Positions 10,050 to 20,323 of a DNA stretch of 64,000 bases are shown in pieces. The notes under the pieces are model-generated. The model worked only from the letters and a program-made list of their open reading frames with translations. It was not told the DNA's origin and searched no databases. Source of the stretch: Porphyra umbilicalis. Lineage: Eukaryota > Rhodophyta > Bangiophyceae > Bangiales > Bangiaceae. The translations under genes were made by a program, and so were the position numbers. The number at the start of each line of letters is the position of its first letter. Position 1 is the first letter of the stretch. The stretch lies in contig KV919106.1 of assembly GCA_002049455.2 (NCBI GenBank), forward strand, positions 1-64,000, given 5' to 3'.

Positions 10050-12720
10050 GATGGGGAAGGGAGAGGCGACGACGGCACAGGGGTGGGATGAGATGCAGGC
10101 GAGCAAGAAACAAGGAGCACGGCAACCAGCTGGGATGGGAGAGGCGATGACGCGGTGGGCAGGATGGGGGGCGACGGCCTGTACGGACGACTGGCCGAGC
10201 GATGGACGCACGGTCAGCTCCCGGTTTTGCAAGTAACAAATAGGGCCCTCTGAAAGCTGAGGGGGGCTGCAAAGAGGGATCAAACGGAGACCACGCCCAG
10301 GCTTCTGTACCTGTGGACCAATGGGCGCCCAGCATCGCGGGGTAAGTCAGTGGGAAGCCGGCGCACGGTGCCAACACCTCGACTTTGGTGGCCCGCGAAG
10401 GGCCTGCTGCGACTTGACAGCGCGGACACTCGGCAGCCACCGCGCCGCCCGTCGCACCGCAGTCGCCGTCACCCCCCCAAACAGGACGGTCAGGTGGGGG
10501 TGGCACGGCTGACAGTGCTCCCGTTGTGTTCGGACAGCCCGACGGCCTCGTCGTGGCGCCTTTGCGAATAGCGTTGGGCACGCCTCTCGTACTACGTGGA
10601 AGAGATCAGACAGTACTTAACAAACGTCGCACATCACAATTTCTTTTTCCATACTACCCCGGATCCATGTTTTTTTGTGGACTGTCACGACGGGCGCGAA
10701 GCAGCGCTCTCGGGTCCTCTGCACCGAGACGGGGTCCCTTTCGAGGCGCGCCGCAGCGCCGCCCCGAGGCGCCGCCCCCAGGCGCCACCGATGCGGCTCG
10801 CTGCATCCTGACGCGGCCCCCAGCGGTGGGCCCGCGGTCTAGGCGGCGGCCGGCAGTGGCCGGCCCAGATGCTCCAGTGACGGCTAACTGGCCACCCCCT
10901 GCGGCAGCACGGCGGCAACGGCCGACGCCCCTCGAAGAGGTCGGCTGTGGCAAGGACGTCGGTCACGCGTGCTTCCCTTAGCACAATGGCGCGCGCTGCG
11001 TTCCAGGCGGCATGGAGAGGCATCATCAGTAAAACCGGCGGTGTCGGTGCTCACCGGGCGGGCGCACCGTCATTGACATCACAGGGGTGACCATACGACA
11101 GCATGCCGCTCGGAAACGCGGAGCTATCCGCTCGTACGTATGGATGAGGCGTCGAGCGACCCTCCACGCCGGCTCCGACTCGCGCGGGTGCGCGGCAGCA
11201 GCTGCCGGTATCGACGCTCGCGTCACCAAGAAGCCAGCACCGGGGGCTGGCGTGCTCCACAGACCAGTTTCACCGACCATCAAATGAGTAGAGCAGAAGA
11301 AAAAATTCAGAAGCGCCTCCGGCGAATGAGGACTGTGGCAGCTGGTGAGGCAGCTGATACGACCATCATGGAGTCGACCCGGCGCGCACCAACTGAGTTG
11401 CACTGATGGTGTGGCGCGCGTCTGCGCACCGGCTCCTCGTTTTGGCGTCGACCTGGGGGTGTTTCGAATGCGGACGCTGCGGTGGGTGGTCGATGGGATG
11501 GCTGGAACGGAGGGGAGCGATGAGCAGGCCGCCCCTGATGCGGAAGAGGGGAGATCCCCGCCGTGCTGAACGCCAATGCGACGGCGGGTGCCGCTGCCGC
11601 CGGCTGCGCCTCCGTCGCCTGCGTGTCCGAGGTGTAGGCTGCTGCTGATGGCGGGGCGAGCCCACACACCCCCGCTGACGGGCGGGGCGCCGGTGGTTCA
11701 CCGGCTGGGGAGCGAAGGGGGCCCACCAGCGCCACCGCGAGACATGTGGCGAGGAACAAAGGGCCACGGATGGGGCGGAGGCCGTCGTCCGCGACGGCGG
11801 CGGCGGCAGCGCCCGCCGGTCGGTCGCGGCCGACGCGCGTCACGCCGCCGGCGTCTTTGGCATCACCCGTGGAGGTCACGGTGCGAGTACACTTGGCGCC
11901 GCTCTCCAGCCGCCGCTTGCCCCATTGGTCTCGTGGGACGCCGTGCCTCCTGGACGTTGTACTGGACACGGCAGCTCACCGCTGTTCGGTGCCCCCAAAC
12001 CGCCCACGCCGTCGACGGCGCCGGGGCCGTCCGGCTCGGCGTCGCTTTCAGCGTCATAGGCGAGGGTCGACGCGGCCGCCTCTTTCTCTTTGGACCTGAT
12101 GCGGCTTCGTCGGGCTTGGTGCGGCAACGTGACGCTGCCCCGCCTTCGTCGTACGACGGGAGACGGGCGAGCGCTACTCTCTGCGTTAGTTTCGTTGCAT
12201 GCGCAGTCTGATTGGTCGATAGCGAGGCCTGGATCGCTGGCACGCACACTAGACCAGAAATGTATGTGTAAAATATCTTACAGTGTAATTTATATAGACC
12301 TGTCATAATGGGGGTCACTTTGAGGCTGTTTTGCAATGAATAGCGGATCGTCCCCGCCGCCATCCAGCTCGGTCGCCGGGGCCACGCACGGTCCTGCTGC
12401 CGATTTGGCCGAAGACCCCATCTGTGACACGTGTGGCGGCCAGCCACCAGTCACCGGCGGGTCGGCGGCGACCGCGGCGCGGCGCACCCCGCAGACACCC
12501 CCGCGACCGCGACGTTCGTACGCCGCCGCCATCGTGCCCGGTGTGCGCGGGCGGGTGTCTCTTGCCCATTCCCCTTTGTTTTGTTTTGTCTCCTACCCTT
12601 CCAGTACAGTAGACCTGTTGTACTCGCCGCTGTTGCCCCCTTCTGTGTACGCGTGTGAGTCCGTTTGCTGAGTGCGAGCCGCAGCCGCGGCTCACCGACC
12701 GACCGACCCGCCCCGCCAGC
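10050..12720. other. 2.7 kb intergenic region between divergent profilin and eIF4G genes
   Basis: This holds the upstream regions of profilin (minus) and eIF4G (plus). A more AT-rich patch lies at 12240-12330. A short plus-strand ORF at 12336-12671 containing CDTCGG could be a 5' exon or an upstream ORF of the eIF4G transcript; nothing supports its translation. Apart from the weak minus-strand candidate at 11307-12247 I see no gene. Confidence 0.35.
11307..12247 (-). CDS. weak candidate minus-strand gene, unknown
   Basis: Two overlapping minus-strand frames contain stretches that look more like protein than GC noise. One is an acidic segment around LAYDAESDAEPDG (near 12050). The other, in a different frame around 11800-11600, contains LFLATCLAVALVG and AAYTSDTQATEAQ. 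They would need an intron to be joined. No family is recognised and there is no start or stop evidence beyond the open frames, so this may be chance in GC-rich DNA. Confidence 0.18.
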
Positions 12721-15700
12721 ATGGCGGCCTCCAACGGCGACGGCGCCCCCGCGGTGGCGGCGGACCCCGCCGCCTCCCCCCCTGCATCGGACAAGCCGGC
12801 AACGGCCGATGCGCCTGCGGCCAAGGCCGAGCCGATGACGTTTGGCCCGGGCGAGCGCCACGTCTACCCCGTCGATTGGCTCAAGCTTAGGGGCCGGGAG
12901 TTCCTCTCCCTCGACCTCCTGCCCGCGACCGTCGCCTCATCGGATGTCAACAAGCACAACCCCGCGGAGCACGCGACCGCCGATGGGGGCGGCGGCCTCA
13001 GCGGCGGCGGCCTCGGCGGCGGCCTCGGCGGCGGCGGCGGGCTGGACATGGCGCGCAGCGGGCGGACGGTCCCCCCCCCCTCTGGCGGCAGCGGAGGCCT
13101 CTTCCCAGAGCGCGGCAGCGCGCTCGGACGCGCCGCCGCCGGCGGCGCGGGGTCGGGCGGCCTCGGCGGCGGGTTGGACATGGCCGACCCCCGCGGCTCG
13201 ATGCGCCTCCCCGCCGCCACCGCCGCCGCCGCGAATGGCGGCGGCGGCACGGGGCGGGCGGCGCCGGCGCCGCCGCGCAGCGGCGGCCTGGGCGTCCTCG
13301 GCTCATACACGGCGCCGCTGCCGTCGCGGAGCGCCGCGAGCACCGCCGGCCTGCCCGAGCCCGACTTTGGCGCCGCCCGCGGCTCGATGAAGGTGCTGCC
13401 GCCGCCGTCGTCGCCGGGGACGAGGGGCACCGACTTGACGACGTCGCGGACGCCGCGGACGGGGGGCATGGCGCCCGCGGGGGGGGACCCGCGGGGCAGC
13501 AGCGGCGGTGGCGGCGCGTTTGGCAGCGGCCGCCGCGACCGCGCCGGCGGGTACGCGGATATGTTTGATCCCCGCGGCTCCAAGGTGCAAACGTCGGTCG
13601 TGCCGCCGCAGCCCGAGCTCAAGAAGAGCGGCAACGCGTGGGCGCGCAACCGGGAGGCCGACGACGAGGTGGAGGCCAAGGTCAAGCAGGTCCGCTCGCT
13701 GCTCAACAAGCTGACGCTCGAGAAGTTTGACAAGATCTACACGCAAATCAAGGCCATTGAGGTGTCCTCCCCGGAGGTCCTCGACGGCATTGTGGCCGAG
13801 GTCTTCCAAAAGGCCCTCTCCGAGTCCAACTTTGCGGGCATGTATGCCGACTTGTGCTCCCGCCTGTCCAAGGAGAATCTCAAGCTGACGGGCTCCATGG
13901 CCGACGCCCCCGAGTCGGAGAAGCAAAAGCTCAACTTCCGGCGGATCCTCCTGACCAACTGCCAGTCTGAGTTTGACCGCTTTGCCAACGAGGAGACGCT
14001 CATGAACGACCTCAAGACGCTGTCGGACGAGGGCACCCTGACCGGGGAGGACATCATGAAGGTGGTGACCAAGGCGCGGGAGAAGAAGAGCGCGGCGATG
14101 AATGAGTTTGTCGACAAGTTGGAGGTCATCTCCAAGCAAGAAACCATCCGCCCCGAGGACATTGGTGTGGTAATTGGGCGAGCCAAGCGGCGCATGCTCG
14201 GTAACATCATGTTCATTGGCGAGCTCTTCAAGAAGAAGCTGATCCTTGAGAAGATCATCCACACTGAGTGCATACAGCGACTGCTCACCATCTCCAAGGC
14301 CAAAAAGGAGGAGGACGTCATTGAAGCGCTCATCCAGCTGGTCTCCACCACCGGCAAGCTCCTCTCGATGAACACCAAGGCGCGGCCGCTCATGGACAAC
14401 TACTTTAAGGACTTTGCACTGCTGTCGCGAGACAAGGAGATCCCCTCCCGCGTCCGCTTCCTCCTCAAGGACCTCCTCGACCTGCGCGACGCCGGCTGGC
14501 AGGGCCGCCGCGACGACGGCGCCAAGACGATCGCGGAAATCCACGCCGACATTGAGAAGGAGGAGAAGGAAAAGGAGGCGGCGGCAGCCGCGTCGGCCTC
14601 CAGCGCGCGCTCCCGCGACACGCGGGGCTTTGGCGGCGGCCGCGGGGGCTATGGCCGCGACATGCGGGGGCCGATCCCGACCTCCCACCACGCGGTGAGC
14701 ATGCACATCCCGTCGGCGGCGCGGGGCGGGTCGGGGGCGGGCGGCGCACCAGCGGCGCGCAACCGCCTGTCGGCGGCGTGGGAGAGCGTCGAGCGCAAAG
14801 AGGCAGCGGCGGCGGCGACGCAAATGTCGGCGGACGCGACGACCGTCAAGCTGCGGCCGGGTGGGCTCCGGCCGGGCGGCGGCGGCTTGCGACCGGGCGG
14901 CCGCGGGCGGGCGGCAGGCAGCGATGCCGCGCGGCCGTCCGCTTCGCTCCTCTCCAACAGCTTCGCGCAGCTGGCAGAGAGTGCGGGCGGGACCATGAGC
15001 CTGCGGCCCGGCGGCGGCGGGCGGGGGGCGGCGCCCAAGCCGGCGGCACCCAAGCCGGCGCCATCGACGCCATCGGCACCGCCGGGCCTGTCCAAGGACG
15101 CGCTCAAGCGCAAGACCAAGAGCATCCTCTCCGAGTACCTGTCCATCAAGGACGTCAAGGAGGCGCTCGAGTGCGTCAAGGAGGAAGTCCCTTCGTCGAA
15201 TTACACGGGCTTTGTGCAGACGGCCATGCGGAACGTGTTGGAGCTCCGCGTGCAAGAGCGGGAAGTAATGCTTCCGCTCTTTGAGGCCTTTGCGAGCGGC
15301 TCGGTACTGCCGCATTCGGCGTTTGTCGACGCCTTTTCGGACGTTGTCAAGATGCTCGATGATTTGGACATTGACGACCCCAAGGCGTGCGAGTATGTCG
15401 GCAAGTACCTTGGCCGCCTCGCCGCCGTTGGCGCGTTCGCGCCCAAGGCGGCCGCGGACGCGGCGGCGCCGGCCGACGCGGGCCTCGGCTTCCTCGGATC
15501 TGCCGTGAAGGAGATTGAGAACCCGGCGCTAGCCGTCAAGCTGATCATTGGGGTGTTTGCCAACTTCAAGGCCGCCCTCGTGGCGGGCGCGGGCGGCCGC
15601 GCGGCCGTCGACGACGATGCGGCGTCGGCTGCATCCATGGCCGCCTACACGGCGTGCGGCGTCGACCTCGAGGCGCTCGCCGCCGCCGCGCCGGGTGGGG

Positions 15701-16314
15701 GTGGCGAGAAGGTGCTAGGGGGCACCCTCGAAAAGTCGGGCATGGGCTTCCTCCTCCCCCTCCGCGCCGCCGGCGCGGACATTGCCAAGCGCCTCCGCGA
15801 CGGCACGCCCGTGGCGGACGTGCAAGCGTGGATCGAGGCCAATGTGGCTGCCACGGTCCGCGAGTCGTCGGCGTTTGTGCGCACGCTCGCGGCGGCGGCG
15901 CTCGGCACGGCCGTTGCGCCGACGCTCTCTGCCGGTGAGCGGGGGCTCACCGCGGACGTGGTGTCGGAAGAGGCGCGGCTGCTCAAGGACGCGGCCGCCC
16001 CGCTCCTCCGGCCCGCCGTCGATGGCAACGTGGATGCGCAAGTGGCGGTGCTGCTTGAGGCGCAGGCCATTTGCTACCGCGCGCGCTTCCCGGGCGCGGG
16101 CACCCTGACGGGGCCGGACGGCAAGCCGCGGTCGCCGCTGGTGCGGCGACTGTTTGACGGCCTCTACGACCACGACGTTATTGACGAGGAGTCGGCCAAC
16201 GCGTGGAAGGATCGGGACCCGGGGGCGGACGATAGCGGCAAGACCGAGGCGCTCGTGCAAACCAACGCGTGGTTTGAGTGGCTCGCCACCGCCGAGGAGG
16301 AGGACGACAAGTGA
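12721..16314 (+). CDS. EIF4G: eukaryotic initiation factor 4G with MIF4G, MA3 and W2 domains
   Basis: 1197 residues from the ATG at 12721 (context gccagcATGG). A 320-residue disordered Gly/Ala/Pro N-terminus contains HVYPVDWLKL, a possible degenerate eIF4E-binding motif (YxxxxL fits, the following hydrophobic residue is displaced by one), and a repeated short motif of the type DPRGS/ARGSM. The MIF4G domain spans about 321-610 (LLNKLTLEKFDKIYTQI; ILLTNCQSEFD) and would bind eIF4A. A linker with LRPGG repeats follows. MA3 is at about 794-907 (ILSEYLSIKDVKEALECVKE). The C-terminus (about 1080-1197) is a W2/eIF5C-type domain with LYDHDVIDEESANAWKD and an aromatic-acidic end (WFEWLATAEEEDD). eIF4G is the scaffold of the cap-binding complex; W2 at the end is the animal-type arrangement. 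The frame is uninterrupted, unlike its neighbours downstream. Confidence 0.95.
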   Translation: MAASNGDGAPAVAADPAASPPASDKPATADAPAAKAEPMTFGPGERHVYPVDWLKLRGREFLSLDLLPATVASSDVNKHNPAEHATADGGGGLSGGGLGGGLGGGGGLDMARSGRTVPPPSGGSGGLFPERGSALGRAAAGGAGSGGLGGGLDMADPRGSMRLPAATAAAANGGGGTGRAAPAPPRSGGLGVLGSYTAPLPSRSAASTAGLPEPDFGAARGSMKVLPPPSSPGTRGTDLTTSRTPRTGGMAPAGGDPRGSSGGGGAFGSGRRDRAGGYADMFDPRGSKVQTSVVPPQPELKKSGNAWARNREADDEVEAKVKQVRSLLNKLTLEKFDKIYTQIKAIEVSSPEVLDGIVAEVFQKALSESNFAGMYADLCSRLSKENLKLTGSMADAPESEKQKLNFRRILLTNCQSEFDRFANEETLMNDLKTLSDEGTLTGEDIMKVVTKAREKKSAAMNEFVDKLEVISKQETIRPEDIGVVIGRAKRRMLGNIMFIGELFKKKLILEKIIHTECIQRLLTISKAKKEEDVIEALIQLVSTTGKLLSMNTKARPLMDNYFKDFALLSRDKEIPSRVRFLLKDLLDLRDAGWQGRRDDGAKTIAEIHADIEKEEKEKEAAAAASASSARSRDTRGFGGGRGGYGRDMRGPIPTSHHAVSMHIPSAARGGSGAGGAPAARNRLSAAWESVERKEAAAAATQMSADATTVKLRPGGLRPGGGGLRPGGRGRAAGSDAARPSASLLSNSFAQLAESAGGTMSLRPGGGGRGAAPKPAAPKPAPSTPSAPPGLSKDALKRKTKSILSEYLSIKDVKEALECVKEEVPSSNYTGFVQTAMRNVLELRVQEREVMLPLFEAFASGSVLPHSAFVDAFSDVVKMLDDLDIDDPKACEYVGKYLGRLAAVGAFAPKAAADAAAPADAGLGFLGSAVKEIENPALAVKLIIGVFANFKAALVAGAGGRAAVDDDAASAASMAAYTACGVDLEALAAAAPGGGGEKVLGGTLEKSGMGFLLPLRAAGADIAKRLRDGTPVADVQAWIEANVAATVRESSAFVRTLAAAALGTAVAPTLSAGERGLTADVVSEEARLLKDAAAPLLRPAVDGNVDAQVAVLLEAQAICYRARFPGAGTLTGPDGKPRSPLVRRLFDGLYDHDVIDEESANAWKDRDPGADDSGKTEALVQTNAWFEWLATAEEEDDK

Positions 16315-16669
16315 GCGGCGTCGGGGGTGGCGGGGGGGGCGCCCCGCTGCTGCCCCCACGCGCCGCCGCGGGGTGTGAGTACCGGGGAAAGCGGCGGGGG
16401 TGAGGGTGGGGGGGCGCTTGCTCCTCCGGTATGTGGGTGTGAGTCTCGACTGCAGCAGCTTGTTTTTTTTCTTTTCCACCCACCCCCGCCATTGTATCGA
16501 CCAATTCACCGGGTTCCCCCACCACCTTCCCCCCCGACCCCCCGCGGCTGGCTGCGTAGGTGTATGCATTTTCCGGCGCGCGACGACCGTCCCGTCGACG
16601 GCCGCCGCGGCGGCGCGTGTGGTTAGGTGGTGCCGGCGTGCCCGGCACCAGTCTGTTCTTTCTTCTTCG

Positions 16670-18917
16670 TCACTGCCTGGGTCCGTCCTTTTCCCCGCGT
16701 CGGGCGCGTGGCAAGCACTCTGTGCCCCGTGTCCCCGTGTGCCAGACGAGGCGCCGCCCGCTGCGCGGTGCGCGGGGGTCGCGGGCGCACCGCCCCCCCC
16801 CCCCCCCCGCCCCAGCCGTCGCGGCAGTCGGGCCGCGGCGGCCGCGCACACGCCCCGCGGGGCGCCGCGCACACGCCCCGCGGGGCGCCGCGCACACGCC
16901 CCGCGAGGCGCCGCGCACCCGCCACGCGCACCGCCCCCGGGGCGCGCGCCCCTCACCCGCGCGGCGCCGCCCCCCCCCGGCGGCCGCCGCCGCCGCCGCC
17001 AGCGCCCCCCCCACGTCGGCGACCAAATCCGCCACGTCCTCGCACCCGACCGACAGCGTCAGGCGGCGGCAGGTCAGCGGCGGCACCCGCGGCGGCCCCG
17101 CCGCCGCCGCCGCCGCCCCCGCCGCCGACCGTGGCGGCCCGCCGGCACCACCCCCCCCCACACCGCCGCCCGCGCGGCGGCGCCCGCCGCCGCCGCCGTC
17201 GCTGCCGCCACCACCTCTGCGTCGGCGGGCCACACGGTCGTCGCGTCCCCCCCGGCGTCGCCTCGGCGAGCACCACCACCCGCAGCGCGTCGACAAACGC
17301 GTCGGGGGCGCCGGGCGCCCCGCCGGTCAGCATCACGCCGACCGTGCGGCCGACGCCCGGGTACCACACCCGCACGCGGAGGGGGGGGTGCGCCGCCGCC
17401 GCCGGGCGGGGGGCGCACGCAGCGGCGGCGGCGCCCCCCCCCCGCGGGGGGCGGGGACCTCCCCCGCCCCCTCCACCCCCCCCCCTCCCCCCCCCCCTCC
17501 TCTGGCCACGCGGCCAAGTAGGCTGCGAGCGCCGCCGCCGTCCCCGCCGCCGCGGCGGCCACCACCCCCCCTCCCGCCCGCCCCGCCACGACCGGTAGGC
17601 GGCGGCCGGTGGGAGGGCGCCCGCCGACGGCGTTGCCGCCGACTTGACCCCCCCCGCACCCGCGCGTGCCCCGCGCGGGTGCGCGTGTAGACGAGCGCGC
17701 CGCCGTCGCCGTCGCCGCCGCCGGCCGGCGCCACAACCGCGTCGACGCCGGCGGCAAAGAGGCGGGCGAGGCCGCCGGGCCCGCCGGGGGGGGGTGCACC
17801 CCGTCCCCAACCACGTCGAGGACGACAATGGCGAGGCGGGGGTGGGCGGCGCGCAGGCGCGACGCGGTGGCGCCCACGCCCAGGGGGGGGGGTCCCCAAA
17901 GGGCGTGGGGGGGCGAGCAACGCTGCGAGGGGGCGAAAGGGGGGGGGGGGGGGGCGCCGCTGCCGCCGCGTCGGCGGCGCCGGGTGCCAGTGGCGGCGGC
18001 GGCGGCGGCGGCGGCGCGGCGGCTGCGGGGGTGGCGGGCGCTCCCGCCGCCGCCGCCGCCGCCGGCCCCCCCCCCACCGGCGCCCCCCCCCCCAGGGGTC
18101 CTCCCCCCCCCCAGCCCCACCGCCCACGCCGCCGGCAGCGGGGCGGCCACGACGCCCAAGCGCGCGTACAACCCCCCCCCCCCCCCACGAGCGCCGCCAC
18201 TGGCGGGGGCACCCCCCCCCCACCCACACCCCCCCCCCGCCCGCAACGACGGCAGCAGCGCCGCGTGCACGCCCGCCACAATCGACGGCGTCGACGACGC
18301 GGCGGCGGCGCCCGCCGCCGCCGCCGCCGCCGTCTCGGCCACCCGCGCCGTTAGCGTGCCGTACCGGCCGTAAAAGAGGCCGTCGAGGATGCCGTCGCGG
18401 GCGTGGCGGGGCGGCGGCCGCCGCGTCGGGGAGGGGGGGGGGGAGGGGGGTGCCGGCGGCGGCACCGCCGCCGTCATTGTCGGCTGGGGGGGGGGGGGGG
18501 GGGGGGGCGGGGGGTCCACCCGGCATACGCCGACGCGGCAAAATCCGCCCGCCGCCGAAACGTGACGGTCGAGCCCCGCATGACGGGCGGGCCCGGGAGG
18601 ACGACCCCCGGCGGGGTGCGCCACGCGGCGCCCCCGCCGGCGCCGCCGGCGCCCCGACCCCACGCGCTGCCGCCGGCAACGGGGGCGTCGGCCGGGCGGG
18701 TCTGCCGCGCAAAGTCGGCCCGCCGGTAGCCGCCGCGGGCGGCGACGGTCGCGGGGCGCCACGACGGCGGCACGTCGGCGCCCGCGGGGCGCCCGTCGTT
18801 CAAGGTGTGGGGCGCGTCGAGGGCGCCGTGCGTCCGGCGGTCGTCTGGGTCGGGGGGGGGGGGGGGGGGGGGCGCGGGCGCGGCACCCGCGAGCGGGCGG
18901 CCGTCGGCGGCGGCCAT
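16670..18917 (-). pseudogene. Cys/Met-metabolism PLP-dependent enzyme-like gene (cystathionine gamma-synthase family), frame-scrambled, PLP lysine absent
   Basis: Blocks in the right order for the family occur along the minus strand but in several frames: GPPVMRGSTVTFRRRADFA near 18580 (family: PPIYQTSTF), GLFYGRYGTLTARVAETA near 18370 (YSRYGNPT), ALLPSLRAGG, HPRLAIVVLDVVGDG near 17850 (VDNTF region), FAAGVDAVVAP near 17740, AALAAYLAAWPE near 17520, VRVWYPGVG near 17370, a VDALRVVVLAEATPGG stretch near 17260 (SLGG region), and LTLSVGCEDVADLVADV near 17030 (VRLSVGIED-ADL). At least five frame changes coincide with C/G runs. Where the family has S-x-TKY with the Schiff-base lysine, the reading is VVAPAGGGDGDGG, without lysine. 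Family members catalyse trans-sulfuration; this copy would be inactive as read. The start at 18917 is tentative. Alternatives are a decayed gene, or a divergent pseudoenzyme obscured by assembly indels. Confidence 0.6.
16844..16915. repeat. ~23-bp tandem repeat, three copies
   Basis: Three head-to-tail copies of GCGCCGCGCACACGCCCCGC plus G/C-rich filler, in the 3' region between eIF4G and the convergent PLP-enzyme gene. The minus-strand reading frame of that gene runs into the repeat. Confidence 0.8.
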
Positions 18918-19062
18918 GGGGACCCCGCCCGGGCGGCGGCGGCGGCGGCGGCGGCCGTCGGGGCGGCGGCCGCCGCCGTCGGCCGGGCGGCGCTCGATCC
19001 AGTGGGGGCGCCGAGCGCGGGCGGCGGCCGCGCCGCGGCGGGGGGGGGGGGGGGGGGGGGGG
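18486..19062. repeat. cluster of very long G homopolymers
   Basis: Three runs of 21-23 consecutive G occur on the plus strand at 18486-18507, 18852-18872 and 19040-19062, with shorter ones between 17880 and 18440. Such runs can form quadruplexes and are error-prone for polymerases and sequencers, which matters for judging the frame changes of the overlapping gene. Confidence 0.9.
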
Positions 19063-20323
19063 CACGCAGGGCGCAAAGGCGGCGGCGGGCATGGCGGCGG
19101 GGGGCGGCGCGGGCGCGGCGCGCGGGGCACCGGGGTGAGCCGGCGCGCAGCTCGTGCGCGTGCGCGCGCACCCAGATCTGGGCCCCGTCCGTGCCAGACA
19201 CGGGGTGCGACGGGGTGGCGCCGCCGCGCGGCGGCGCGACCGTGGGCGTCGCCCGACGGGTCGCCACTGCGCCGCTGCGGCCGGCGCTGGGCCGGCCGTT
19301 TGTCCCCGCGCCGCCGGCAACCCCCCCCCCCCCGACGTTGTCGACCGCGCCTTGGGCGCTTGACCAGACCTCGACGCGGTCGTGCGCGTCTGCCTGCGCG
19401 CCCAAACACGGCAGTGACCCCCTGCCGTCCCGCCGCTGGTAAGGACGACCACCCCAGGTAGCGCTTTGTGTTGCGTGCGGCTCGGTCCCACGCGCGGACC
19501 GTGTTAGGCGGGTGCGCAGCGCAGGGCGTCGAACAGGCCGTGTCGGTCGACGTGCCGTGGGCGTCTGCCCGCACCAACACCCGTCCGTCATGGTCAGCGA
19601 GGCGCCGGCCGGGGTTTCAACAGACACGACGCGGCAGGGGGACACCCAACGTCCACAGATGCCGCCGGCCGGGCCGCTTGGTCGGCACCAGACGGCGGTC
19701 CGAGTGGGCCCCGTCCACACAAACGGTTGTTGTCGGCCGCTGCCTGGAGGCGCGGCGGGGCGGTGAGACCCGACGTGGGACACCGTCCCGTGCATTGACC
19801 CGCCACCCGTCCGACGCTGCCACTGCAGCGACGCCCCGCAGGCCGCGACCCGTGCCGGCGGTGACGGCGGTGGGCTCGCCCGCCCGTGACGCCAAAGGCC
19901 CTGCGTGCACGGCGCTTCCTCGCCATCTTTTCCGCCGAAAACCACTTTTTGGGGGTGCTGTTTGGGGCTTGGCGCCACGTGGAGATACGGTAGGGCGCCG
20001 CCGCCGTCGGCCGGATCAACGGATGGGTGGCGCGGCGACGCCCGGGCCACGGCCCCCGACGGCCAGTCGTCTGCCCCATCCCGCCACCCCCCCGCCGCCA
20101 CTGTCGCCGCCCAGTCCCGACGGCCCGGTCGCCCGTGGTCCCCGCCGTCGCCGCGCCCGCGCGCCGCCGCCGCCCCCCCCCACGCCATTGCCGTGGCGGC
20201 TCCTTGGTTCCCCGCCCCCCTCCCCGCCCGCCTTTTTTTTTTTCTTTTTTTTTTTTCTCTGGCGCTCTGACAGTCCTGCCGCCCCCCCCTTGGCGTTGCG
20301 GCAGGGACGCGGCGGCGCGGACC
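18918..20323. other. region between divergent PLP-enzyme-like gene and GART
   Basis: Long open frames exist on both strands simply because stops are rare at this GC content. A minus-strand frame to 20188 may contribute an N-terminal extension of the PLP-enzyme-like gene (segments CRVVSVETPAGASLTMTDG and GAQIWVRAHAHEL look protein-like), but I cannot place it. A T-rich tract at 20231-20260 interrupts the GC-rich sequence upstream of GART. Confidence 0.3.

Noticed and set aside
12336-12671. Plus-strand ORF before eIF4G as a separate gene
   Set aside because: Short, ends in leader-like sequence just before the eIF4G start; more likely untranslated leader, an upstream ORF or a chance frame.
13303-15315. 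670-codon minus-strand ORF inside eIF4G
   Set aside because: Mirror of a real coding frame; high third-position GC keeps the antisense frame open.
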